Of a DNA stretch of 64,000 nt, positions 37,682 to 48,039 are shown piece by piece. Source of the DNA: Pegea sp. RAD2-039 (Eukaryota > Chordata > Thaliacea > Salpida > Salpidae); the NCBI GenBank assembly GCA_034620365.1, contig JAQGEQ010000297.1, positions 418,171-482,170 of the forward strand. The letters are read 5' to 3'. Below the pieces are notes generated by a model that worked only from the letters and a program-made list of their open reading frames with translations, did not search any database and was not told the origin of the DNA. Position numbers and translations under genes: made by a program. Positions within the stretch are counted from its first letter, which is position 1; each line of letters opens with the position of its first letter.

Positions 37682-39032
37682 TTATGAATCGTAAGACTTT
37701 TTAAGTTGCAACAAGTTATCATCATCACTATAAGCCGTCGCAAAAAGCTCCAAATTATCGATATTTGAAAAAGCACGGATCTTCTTTAGAAATCCAACTG
37801 ATCTTGCTACATTGATCCCAAAGCTTCGATCACATGATCCTATGACGTCACAACATGCATAATTCAAACTGAAGACATCACCATAGTCACAAACCTGGCT
37901 ACACCTCGTGCAACATCACGATTGGCTCGATGACGTCATCATCGCTGATCGCTGTCACGTGATAGTTCTCAACTGACTCGACGTCATCAGCTAGTGACGT
38001 CATCTCGTGGAAATGAGTCGCGAAGAGGGTGAAGCATCGAATGTTTGAAGCAATATATTTAGAAATGGACCAGGCCAACCCGAACCCATCATATGTGGAC
38101 GTCCCACGACCTGTATTACGTGATTTACACGTGATTATGTGACGTCATCACTCGCTCAACGAGTTCATCATTAATAACAAGCGAGTTTTCAGTGGTTGAA
38201 CTCAAAATTGTCGACGTTTCCACAATTTCGCCCATAAAAGTCGAAAATCCTTTCGTCTGTGACGTCATAAAGTAATAGTTACGTCATCACCGCACTTATC
38301 ATCTCACCTGATTATCACCAGCACCAATTCTATCGACGATGACGTCACAAACTGAGATCTCGGCCTCCTGACAGGGCAAAAAACAACCGATTTGGGCCAT
38401 TAGGACAATGACGCCAATCTGTCGGATATAGGTCGATTTGCCGCCCATATTTGGTCTAGTAGCAACACGTCGTATCCCAAATTTCCCATCTACCTCATTT
38501 GCATATTCATCGAAACACTCACCGATTTGAGGCATCAATTGAACAGCCTGCATAGCACAGATGACGTCATAATCGCACGCATGTGAGGATGTCACACCTG
38601 ATTCATCAGGAAGCAATAATTCCAACTTGCAATTTTCTGCTGAAACTTCTTTTCTAATCTGAAATAATTACGTGATGAGGAGAAGATGAGATGAAAAAAA
38701 ATGTTAATTACTTGTTGATGTCTGGAAACCGATTTAAGAAACATTCAATCAGCTTATGACGTGATTTTGATGACGTCACTAACACGTCAACAACATTCAA
38801 GCGCTCGTTGATCTTATTGATGTCGATAATAGATGATTGATCCATTGAGAAAGAAGTCTGCTCCCCTAGAAGAGGAAGAAGAATCAGATGTGGATCTTAA
38901 ACTTCATAAACTCACTTGGGAAGTTTTTCAATAATTAAGTAAGGAATCCAGCGAATCACATGACTGGTTCGTGATGACGTCATTAGCTGGAAAGCGATTC
39001 AGCGCCTGTATTACAGTTGGACGGATTTTCAT
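37682..39032 (-). pseudogene. MSH2: MSH2 mismatch-repair ATPase, unprocessed pseudogene
   Basis: MSH2 recognises DNA mismatches as a heterodimer with MSH6 or MSH3. Minus-strand exon remnants: 39005-38916 (extending to about 39032), 38865-38712, 38658-38598, perhaps 38547-38523, 38455-38308, 38256-38161, 38110-37895 and 37839-37682. They read ALNRFPANDV, RLLSQWINH, INERLNVVDVL, FLNRFPDINK, Walker [41 protein letters not shown], Walker B DEL then [22 protein letters not shown] and CDRSFGINVARSVGF. Lesions: TGA at 38928-38930 where Cys is expected; a frameshift near 38830; loss of the segment between the lever and Walker A; a missing base at the 38161 donor that breaks DELGRGT; and TAG at 37899-37901. 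The C-terminus after the CDQSFG-like block is short and unlike MSH2. Splice sites persist, so this is a decayed gene copy, not a retrocopy. Confidence 0.9.
37790..38975. other. dense cluster of the palindrome TGACGTCA
   Basis: TGACGTCA (with TGACGTCAT or ATGACGTCA extensions) occurs about ten times between 37840 and 38980, in both exons and introns of the MSH2 pseudogene. Chance expectation for one 8-mer in this length is far below one. The flanking A/T-rich DNA has only scattered cases (16182, 33242). Confidence 0.85.
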
Positions 39033-39439
39033 AAGGTTAGTCACGTAGTAAGATTTTTTGTTAAACTTGTAAAAGGGTTTTTGGGTTATTGCCAATTTTT
39101 GGTAGTTGATGATATCTGATAATCAATTAGTTGCTTCGTCTTCCAGCGAATAAAACTTCTCTCTGCAAAACTGAAGTTTTATCTGCTAATTTTCTGTAAT
39201 TTTTTGAAGACAAACTTTTTAAGAAGCAAATATTTCTGGTCCTGTTCTAAATTGTTGTTGTTGATTTCAGTGTTTGAGATTTATGTTCCCAGGACTTTGT
39301 TTCTCTTCATATCTGATAAAACTTCTGAGCGCTTGAGATCTAATGAAGATGAATAAGATTAGTAGTCATAAAAGAAAATAAAGATGACAAACAGATCTTG
39401 GATGAGGACATTCCTTAGGCTTGAATTGATTGATGATTG

Positions 39440-40005
39440 TTTAAAAGTTTGTTAAATTTTCATTATCTTGAAAAGATGGAAATAGTAGGACACTATTGAT
39501 GTCATCAAAAATCCCGATGTTTAAATGAATATTTCCATCTAAAAAAGAAAACATACAAAAAGATTGTAATCTAAATAAATGAGAATCTTGTATGAAATAC
39601 TTGACAGATATAACAGAAGTTTGTAGATTTGAAGACTCAATATCAGTAAAGAGCCTATCTTCAACCTTAAAAGTTAGAATAGTGTCATCAGTACATAACA
39701 ATTCCTATAATTACTTCACAGAGGTAACTAGATGAAGCTTTAGCTGAAAGATCCCATTTTCCATCATCAATCTCAGAAATTTCAATTCAATATTGAAACT
39801 TTATCAAGTTTTTACTGTGCTCAAAAAGAGGTCTTCACTTAAATAAAAACATCTGATTGTTTATTCTAGAAAAAAATTGATTAAGAGAAGAAATTAAAGA
39901 ATCTTATTGTCACTATTCACTTAAATGTTACAATTAAATCTTCATCTTCACAGATTTTTTCTTGGACCAATTCTGCAACTTCACTTTCCATTATAACAAT
40001 TTTAA
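39440..40005 (-). CDS. candidate exons of an unidentified gene
   Basis: On the minus strand a start-like ATG at about 39993 begins MESEVAELVQEKICEDED and is followed by a donor (TTTAA, gtgaat). Nearer the 3' end an acceptor TTATAG precedes ELLCTDDTILTFKVEDRLF and TDIESSNLQTSVISVK. Then a long pyrimidine-rich acceptor (ctttttttag) precedes a frame reading DGNIHLNIGIFDDINSVLL. The pieces look coding in a very A/T-rich context, and the first and second share an (E/D)D-x-I-x-TFK pattern. I could not find phases that join all of them, so the gene is unproven or decayed. Confidence 0.3.
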
Positions 40006-41367
40006 CTAAAATGAAAAAAATACTTTTCATTATCATGTAAATAAAAAAAAAATTAAATAAAAATGATATTATATGATCAAACTCCATATAATATATTAAC
40101 CTAAAATATAGAATACAGTTATATTTTAAAACTTGCAGATTGAATTAAATCATAAAAAGTTTATTTCAATTTAGCTCATAATAAAAGTATTTATGAAAAT
40201 GTTTAGATAAGTATTTAAAGGCGTATATAAAGTAGCCATATAAAAACTTATATCGAATCTAAAGATTTTATGTTAAACTTTAACATATAATACAAAGTTT
40301 CACAATTTATAAGATATGTTTAAGTAATCACAAATATTAACTTGATTGTTTGAGTTACGACCTTATGATATAAACTAAACTAAAAAAATATAATCACTCA
40401 AAGAAAACAATCAAATCTAAAATAATAGCATCAACACTGTCATTATTTAAATAAACCAGAAGAAACTAGATAAAGTTTTAAAGCTACAATAGAAAGTTTA
40501 AAGTTAATTAGTATCAAATTTGCTTTTAATTTATTCTAAATTGATAAATTAGAATGTGGTTAATGGACTATTTAACAAAATGTAATTATTTTAAACAATA
40601 GTTTTGAGAACACAATCTTTTATAGAATATTTGTATAAGCTATACATAATGAACTTCAAATCTAGAGCTACTATTAAGTCTTCATATTTCAACTATAGTA
40701 ATTCAAACATAGTTGTTACAATTAAAACCAATAGTTTATATATACAAACTTCAAGAGAAAAACAATAAACAAAGTACTGCCTGAACAATCCAACATCTTT
40801 GACGATTAAGAGATTGGGAACTGAAGCTATAAGTAATGTTAAAAAATTATTGATGCTATCTAGTAGTGCTATTTAGTGTTTGTAGAATTTTATTAAAGTT
40901 AATTACCTGCTTTCTAGTAACTAACACCTAAAAAATCTGCTTTAAAGAAATTTACTCCGAAGCATTTATTATTTTAAAAGAATAGATATCAAACATCAAA
41001 TTTTGTAGACTTTACTTTAAATTATTATAAATTTAATGTTTTTCTATTTATAAAACATAATATTTATCAAGTACAAACATAAGAAATAATTTTACAGAAA
41101 ATTTTCAATTCAGATCAAAGAATTTTATTTATTATCAAAACGTAATGTAGAAATCTAGGAAAAAAACTTTAGAAAAACAAATAGTTTTCTGAAATATTGG
41201 TTTAATATTTACAAAAACTTGAGTGAGAAATTGGCGCAAAAAACTAAAGGCGCAACCCGAAAATGGATTTCCAAAAATACAAAGGACTGCAGTTCACTTC
41301 TTAAAGAATTATCAGTTTCTTAAGATGATTAAGACATAATTTGAAATAAAAAAGTAATACATTGATT

Positions 41368-41670
41368 ATTCAGACATTGCCATGTCGACGTTGCTCGTGT
41401 TGTTCAAGCAGAAACTGAACCTATACTGTTATAGGATTGCCAACATTGTCAGTTCTAAACTATTATAATTTTTTCTCTTTTTTATATTATTAACATTCCA
41501 TGTAATTGTTCACTGTTATATGCTTTGAGTGCTATCGAAATACCATGTCTTACGTCTTTTACTTTCTATATTTCTAACAAAATAAATGTTATTCGTGAAA
41601 ATGTGTTTCAGCGCAAGGTACTCTTTTCAGGTACCCTCTTTCACATTTATTGAAATAAATAAATAAATAG
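41368..41670 (+). mobile_element. LINE family 1, 3' end (in duplication copy 2)
   Basis: Homologous to 31545-31840, so the same insertion carried along by the duplication. It shows the 3' UTR block, GGTACTCTTTTCAGGTACCC and an AAAT tail. Extra bases in the ORF part break the frame relative to copy 1. Confidence 0.8.
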
Positions 41671-42409
41671 AAAAATTTATTATACAAATTTCAATAAGGA
41701 CATACTTTCATCTAGCTACTTCTTCGAAATCGTGAGAAAAGTTAGTATATCAAAATGTTTTACAAAAGTGTTAGAATTATTTTAAGCTTAAGGCGAAATC
41801 TTAAACTTATTATTTACCAAGATATTAATTAATAAGATAATTATTAATAATTAAAAAAAGTAATATAGAGCTATAGTCTAAAAATAATTTAGCTTATAGT
41901 AATAATAGTAATTAGTTAAAAGAAAATACTAAATATATTTTTTACTAAAATTGTTTATCTTTTAGTTGTAAATTCCCAAATATTTATTTTCTGCGGCCAG
42001 TATTGAATAAGATCGATGGATAATTAGAAGGTATTGAATTCAACCTTTTCCTGGGTTTCTCTTAGTAAAGTAAAAATAACCGAAGCTAAAACTAAAACAA
42101 AAATTTCGCCTGAGAGGCTTTCAGAGAAAAATGTCTTTTTCAAGAGCTAACAGTATGCTTTAAAAAATTTTTAAAATAAACTTTAACAAATTTTTGAAGT
42201 ATTTGAATTATAAGTTGTTAATTGAGGTTTGACAACATTGTGGTTTTCAGGTAGTGATTAAAATCCATATTGCTTTCACGCTTAGAAAATTTAGACAACT
42301 TGAAATTTTCAACTTATACCTTATAACCAAAACATTTGGCTGCATTTAAAATATTTGTTTTAATTGTATTTGACAAGGATGATGGTTTAATCTTTTGATT
42401 GAGGGTTAT

Positions 42410-43330
42410 TAGTATTGAAACAGTTTTGTGTTTGGTTTTGTGTTTTTGGTGTCTCTTATAATATTTTTGTTAATAAAAACTTTTTAAATAAGGATGCTAA
42501 TGCAGCTACATCTTACGGTGTATGCTTATATAGTATCAATGTTAATTACTTATCAGAAACAAAAATAAGTGAAGTATTAGGTTATTGCAAACGCTGAATG
42601 CCAAAAAGTTTTTGACTTCTTGTATAAGGTTAATACTGCCTAAAAGAGTCCAATGATCTCTTCTACATTGATCGCTTTTTACATATTAGTGTAAGAACTT
42701 TAAAATTCTGATAAGTGAAAGCAAGTTTGTTTTGCCAAGTTTTAAGTTACATGCTGAAATTAGGGACTTAAATTAAAAAGTTTGGCGTTTTAAAAAAAGT
42801 GTTGAAAGAAGAGATTCAAGCTCAGAAGCTCTAATATACTAATGTAATTAAAATAAACTTTGAAAATAAAAAACGAAAACGGTAATCATAATCCTTCAAT
42901 AAAGTAAAAGTAGTATTCTCTTACATCACACCAATTATGGAATTTTAGGACAAATTTTATAGAAGGAAGCACAAATCGTTTAACGTTTATATGTTTTTAA
43001 CATCAACGAGTATAAAAACGATGATCCATTTCTCAATATAAATAGATTTAAAATCTTTATTCATATTAGTAGAGGTATAATTTTTTTCTGATGAAATATG
43101 ACATCAAAACGTTTAACTAATTCGGTTCAGCGTCTTCCAATAACAAACCATTGATCATAATGCTCTTAAATCAATCCACCAAAAAAAACTGCTAAAGCTC
43201 CAAAGCTTCTTCATCAACTGCACCGAAATAGAAAGGTTAGTAAGAGTGGAGATAAGTTTGTTATTATCGATGACTTAGGTGTCAAGCTTCAGCCCTTTTG
43301 TTTTAATCTCTAGTTCTCTAGGGTCGATAC
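42410..43330 (+). pseudogene. degenerate coding-like remnant of unknown origin (copy 2)
   Basis: Duplicate of 32575-33460. Here the first part stays open for 60 codons (42415-42597), including NKDANAATSYGVCLYSIN and LSETKISEVLGY. Comparing copies lets one pick the former frame, but both carry stops and frameshifts and neither can encode the whole protein. Confidence 0.4.
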
Positions 43331-43449
43331 CAATACTTCTAGTAAAAATGCTATGAACCTAAATATTTTACAATTTTGTTTATTTATTTCTTACTTAAGT
43401 TTTATTGTATCCATATTTGTCAGAAAATGATTTATTATTTAATATCATC

Positions 43450-43575
43450 TTTATAGATATTCACGAAGTATTTGACTCAGTTTCACATTCTATCTTAATA
43501 AAATCTTTCTGGAGGTTTAACATTAACCCAACTCTTATTTCTTGAATTGAGCATTTTCTTTGATTTGACAAAAAC
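43450..43575 (+). mobile_element. LINE reverse transcriptase fragment (copy 2)
   Basis: Duplicate of 33575-33725, reading FDSVSHSILIKSFWRFNINP with the same stop before IEHFL. The shared stop shows the RT was already dead before the segmental duplication. Confidence 0.6.
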
Positions 43576-43837
43576 TAATCATAATTATTAACACTTCTAT
43601 ATATGATAAAATAGGTTTATATTCTTTAAATCAAAATAAGCTCTAAAAAGTATCGCAAAAAAACTAAAAATATTTCCAAAATCTTAGATAGTGGTTAGGT
43701 TTAAAATTAGAAATAAATAAATTATAAATAATTGTAAGCTTCAGGAACCCAACTATTTTTCTTATAACAAATTGTTTATTAAAAAAAAATAAGTTTTAAA
43801 AATACGTTAGCTCATAAAAATACCGCTATCATTCACA

Positions 43838-43965
43838 ACCTAATGATCAGTCATTTGATGGAGCACCATCTGATGTCCAGCATGGCTTTGTGAAGTGGAG
43901 ATCTTCCCTGACTCAACATCTTTCTCAATATTTAATGGCATTTTATATAATAACATCATTCTCGC
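43838..43965 (+). mobile_element. LINE RT N-terminal fragment
   Basis: Reads LMEHHLMSS then, in the next frame, QHGFVKWRSSLTQHL, matching the L2/CR1/jockey-type block L-(S/x)-x-x-Q-H-G-F-x-x-x-R-S-x-x-T-Q-L. One base is lost between the two parts. It begins exactly where similarity to the 3.7-kb repeat ends, so it is a different insertion. Confidence 0.6.
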
Positions 43966-44620
43966 TTCTACTAAGTTATTGATTTTTTAGAAACCAGATT
44001 AAATTTAACTAAAACAGATAAGTTTATGACTTTTCATCTACTTTAAAGTTGTTTCTACTAGATTATTATTTTGGATGTAAACAGAAATTAGCTTCGTTAT
44101 GCTTTAAAATCATCTTCATCTAGTTTTGTGAGTAAAGATTGCTTTACAAAAATGTGTTAGTTGCTGATTTTGCTTATAATTATCTAAAATTCGGCGAAGG
44201 AATTACTTCGAATAAATGATTTTGTTTTCAGTCAACTTTTCACTTTCACAGCTATTCAAAATGACAAGAAAAAACAAAATTTTTTAATTGGTCATATAAA
44301 AAAATTCTGATTCCCTGTCTTCATAAAACCTTAATCTCTGATTACTAAATTTAATCCTTTCTTCTAAAATTCTCAATGATCAACAATACTAATGTCTTCA
44401 CCAATAGAGTGTTCCACTGCAAGTAAACTACAACTAATATTTCAAACATAATTTTCAATCTTACAATAACTAATAATAACATCATAAACTTTATTACCAA
44501 CCCGACTCTAAGAACAACAAATTTTAGATTTTCTGTTAGGGTTTATACTCCCCTAGCCTTTTATTTTATACAAGCGACTACAAAGTAATGTCACTATTTC
44601 ACAATAGTTGAGAAAATAAA

Positions 44621-45963
44621 TTAGAAACTTAAAAAAGTTTCTTCATCGTCAAATGTATAAATCCAAAGGTAGTCAAAATAAGTTTCAATGAGTTCAAGCT
44701 CTTCATACATTGAGTAAGAAAGGATTCGACCAGAACCACTACAAAACAAATACGAAAGGGCTACACAACATTCAGAAACTATTCGTTTCTTATTCATGAC
44801 TACAGTTCCTCCAAACCAATGAGCTGATAACGCACCAAGTATTAGTGACGATGATAAAAGAGATCCTATAATAGAATAAAACATGACTTATTTCAAAAGA
44901 TTGCTTGTGAGCTGACTATTTATTTAGTTAAAACTATGTAAAGTTTATTATTTCAAACGTATATAGTCAATCCATTAAAAGCGAACAGAATTAGTTCTTA
45001 TAAATTAAACATTTAAGAGATTATTTCAAACAGTTCATCATAAACTTTTTATTGGTATAAAAAAGTAGACTTTACAATCAGTCAAGCGTTACAAGAAACT
45101 AATGATTCACAATAAAGAAACAAAAATGTTATCTTATTTTAATATCAATTGACTTCTTGCAAGTATTTTAACATAGGTAAGTGTTTGAAAGTAAATAATA
45201 TTTTCGTTTCATATAATAAAATTTTGAAATTTCACTTACCACATAAAAAAGCGGATACATAGCACAGGCGGCTAAAAGTGCAATGATTCTTTAAGGACAA
45301 GCTATTTATGAAATTAATCCAGCTTAGAATTGCATACAGTACAGCAAACACATAACCAGCTATCATCGTGTACTCACACACCAGCATTAGGTCGACGGAT
45401 AGAGTTTCTATGAACAAAATTCAAAAACTAATAATTTAAATTTTAACTGATACTTTACTTTGCTTATTGAACTTTTAAAAAATAATTAGTTGGTAAAAGG
45501 ACAAAATTTACTATAAAATAAGTAATTAATTTACTATCCAAAGGTTTCAAAAAGGGTTATTGCAGTCATGTATACTTGAAAATTCAAATTATTACTTTAT
45601 ACTAAATGTAATAAGTCAACAAACTATTAGTTGCTACTAGGTTGCTTAAGAAACGGTAGTAATTCTTTCATATTTTAGCTCCAAAATTGCTTAAAAATCA
45701 ATATTTATGCATCATTTAGATCGAACAAAGAGTTGTTTAATCACCTTTTTCTACATATACTATATCTTCTTTGAAAGAAACCTTGCAAAATGTATTAACC
45801 AGAGCTAGAACCAACAACAAGATAAAACTAGAAATGAGATTAAACCCAATGCAGACGACCATTGCTCGAATCCTATAAGAAAATCATGTTAGAATTTCCG
45901 TAAAAGTAGTAAGTTTACAATTTAAATAAAAATATTAACTCACTTATAGAAAAGTTCTGACAT
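44621..45963 (-). CDS. four-exon multi-pass membrane protein, paralogue A
   Basis: Exons, 5' to 3': 45963-45944 (ATG TCA GAA...), 45872-45745, 45407-45240 and 44865-44621 (TAA). All junctions are GT-AG with phases 2, 1, 1, giving 187 codons. The protein has three clear hydrophobic segments, around residues 10-36 (GFNLISSFILLLVLALV), 57-80 (MIAGYVFAVLYAILSW) and 100-120 (LCYVSAFLCGSLLSSSLIL). A weaker fourth is near 136-152 (CCVALSYLF). The C-terminal tail is acidic and aromatic (EELELIETYFDYLW, FDDEE). I recognise no named family. Paralogue B has the same structure, and both remain open, indicating selection. An AATAAA lies at 44560-44565 on the minus strand. A spliced leader exon probably precedes the ATG, since a tttgcttag acceptor sits just upstream and a GCTTG/gtaaga donor near 46150. 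Confidence 0.85.
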
Positions 45964-46287
45964 CTTAGATGTAGTTTCCTAAGCAAAATACAAATATTTT
46001 GTCAATCAAAACTATTAGAGTTTAATATTATATTTCAATCAAAACATTAAAAACTTAAAAATAGTTTTAAATTAAAGCTTTCAATAATAAACAATTAAAC
46101 TGTTCAACTTAAGAGATTGTATTTTATGAAGTAAAGCACTGAAAATCTTACCAAGCTTTGAAAAAGTTTATGTGTAGTTGCCAAAAGCTAGCTCAGAAGC
46201 AAAAGAAGAGTTACTTGAATTAATTTCAGATCTAGAAAAGGACCTAAGAAAAAATCTTTTGACCTGAGGCAATTGGTAAGTTATTTC

Positions 46288-46293
46288 ACGTCA
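46288..46293 (-). promoter_or_regulatory. TGACGT element in conserved block upstream of paralogue A
   Basis: TGACGT (half of a CRE/bZIP palindrome) lies in a block shared with paralogue B: CTGAGGCAA, then TGGTAAGTTATTT, then acgtca on the plus strand. The block is about 325 bases upstream of the ATG. It could be a promoter element or part of a leader exon. Confidence 0.35.
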
Positions 46294-46954
46294 TAAAGTT
46301 CGCTTTAAATTTATTTAGTTGTACATACTATAAGGAACAAGAAATAAATCAAAATTTAAAAGTAAAATATTAAAGTAATCAAATTATCGATTGTTTTAAC
46401 AGAAAGATATAATTATTTAACTAAATAAATTATTTGAAAAACTAAAACATAAACTAACTGAAAAATTCTGATTTACAAAGATTTTTACATTTTTTGAAAG
46501 ATTTCAATACATTTTTACTTGCAACAAACGTTGATTAAAAGTTTACATTTTTAAATTAAGAAAAGGTAAAAGAAAATATAAATTTTTTTAAAACAGGTAT
46601 TTTTCACGAGAAGTCTATGTAATATTTCAGTAAATCAAAATAATCAAAGATAAATTGTAAAAATTGTTGAAATAATATTAAACCAATAAGTTTTAACCCT
46701 TAATTTTAATTTGGCTATAAATTTAGAGACTTTTTTTAATCTTAGAAAACATACTTTTCTTTTGTTTCAGGTTAGTCCTCTATTTATAAAAATAATTCCT
46801 ATGTGATGCTCAAAAGTTTGAATTGAAACTGAAACAAACTTTTTTAATATTTTAATACATTTAGTTAACAAAGTTTCTAACATTTTGCAACAATTAAAAA
46901 GGTGTATATTTATCGTTTCATTTGAACTATTACAAATATCACCTATATAAATTA

Positions 46955-47775
46955 CCTACTTTATTTGAGCAAAACAAAGAGGGTACCTGAAGAGAGCACC
47001 TTCCGCTAACACACATTCTCACAATTAACATCTGTTAAATTAGAGATACTGAAAGCAAAAGGTGTAAGACATGGTATTTCGGTGGCCCTCAAAAAATATA
47101 ACAGTAAAAAATTACATACAATTATAGTATTATTAAAAAAAAAGGAAAATTTACGGTTTAAATTGGCAATTTTGGCATTATTATAGTGGTTCAACATCTA
47201 CTTGAACAACGTGAAAGATTCTGACATGACAATGTCTGATTACAGCTGGTTCAATGTACTAAGTGTGCGGTATAAGAAAAAATTCAATCTGACCAATGTA
47301 CCGGGTGATATGGGCTTATTAAGAAGTAATGTGTGTCGTCTGAGTTGGTATAGCTTGAAGGAAGGAATAATGTAAAAGAAGTGATCATACTGAAGGTCAA
47401 TTAAATTGTGGATAATTTTAAAAATAAGAATTAAGTCGTATTTAATGCGTCGAATTTCCAAAGTATTTTAATTAAAGAAGCTGAGATGATGTTTAAAACT
47501 ATTGTATTTAATATTAATTTCCTGCATAACAATCTCCTTACTGTTACCTGAGCAGACTCGATTTGTTTGATATCACTAACATGATATGGTATCCGTGCAC
47601 TAACATCGTACAAAGAATTTGACGTTCGTACAGTTTGAAAAGATTGATAAAAAAGTTTGAATCCTTAGAATTAAAGGGTCTTTATAATAAGGTAGACAAG
47701 GTTGATTGACTTTCTAAAGATTTTTGAAACATAATTGTGCCATTAATGTTCAACAAAACTAGCAATAATTTTATA
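46955..47775 (-). mobile_element. LINE family 1, 3' half, minus orientation
   Basis: From 47775 down, the minus strand gives the ORF C-terminal region (ARIPYHVSDIKQIESAQVTV, IRRIKYDLILIFKIIHNLID, SPGTLVRLNFFLYRTLSTLN) in two frames. The 3' UTR and the terminus GAGAATGTGTGTTAGCGGAA with GGTGCTCTCTTCAGGTACC follow. It is 5'-truncated and frameshifted. It lies between paralogue A and the kinase. Confidence 0.8.
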
Positions 47776-48039
47776 TAATTATAAGCTGTTTCAACCATGA
47801 AAGTAATTAAAACTTATATATATTAATATAAATGATCCTGTTGTGCATGCTAAGTAATGATTTTATTAAAAATTAAGAGAAAATGAATGAATAATTAAAG
47901 AAAAAAAACAAGCCTAACATTTTCCACCTATAATACAGAATATTTTAAACTGAAAAATATTACTATTATTAAAATGTTTTGACTGTATATGCTTGAATTA
48001 TTTGATCCAAAAAAAACCTGGCTGGAATTTGATCTACTC

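Larger units (their letters stand above)
40095..43832 (+). repeat. 3.7-kb segmental duplication, copy 2
   Basis: Direct-orientation copy of 30245-33985, about 9.8 kb downstream. Its left edge meets sequence resembling 36000-36065 (an A-rich run, then TGATCAAA and TATTAACCTAA), so the junction lies near 40095. No element-like terminal repeats were seen, which favours segmental duplication over transposition. Confidence 0.88.
44510..46310 (-). repeat. tandem gene duplication block A
   Basis: Paralogue A with its introns, 3' flank and about 350 bases of upstream sequence aligns to 52495-54075. Intron matches include ATCATAAACTTTTTATTGGT (45028 and 52978) and ACTAATGATTCACAATAAAG (45098 and 53038). 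Similarity in unconstrained introns shows the duplication is fairly recent. Confidence 0.8.

Noticed and set aside
37682..39032. Alternative genetic code to explain TGA and TAG in MSH2
   Set aside because: Intact genes in the window end with TAA, TAG and TGA as normal stops, and MSH2 also has frameshifts and an internal loss, so decay is simpler.
42415..42597. 60-codon plus-strand frame as a gene
   Set aside because: The duplicate copy at 32575 has stops in the same frame and the continuation needs frame changes, so it is annotated as a remnant.
47006..47197. 63-codon minus-strand frame
   Set aside because: It lies in the 3' untranslated part of the LINE fragment at 46955-47775.
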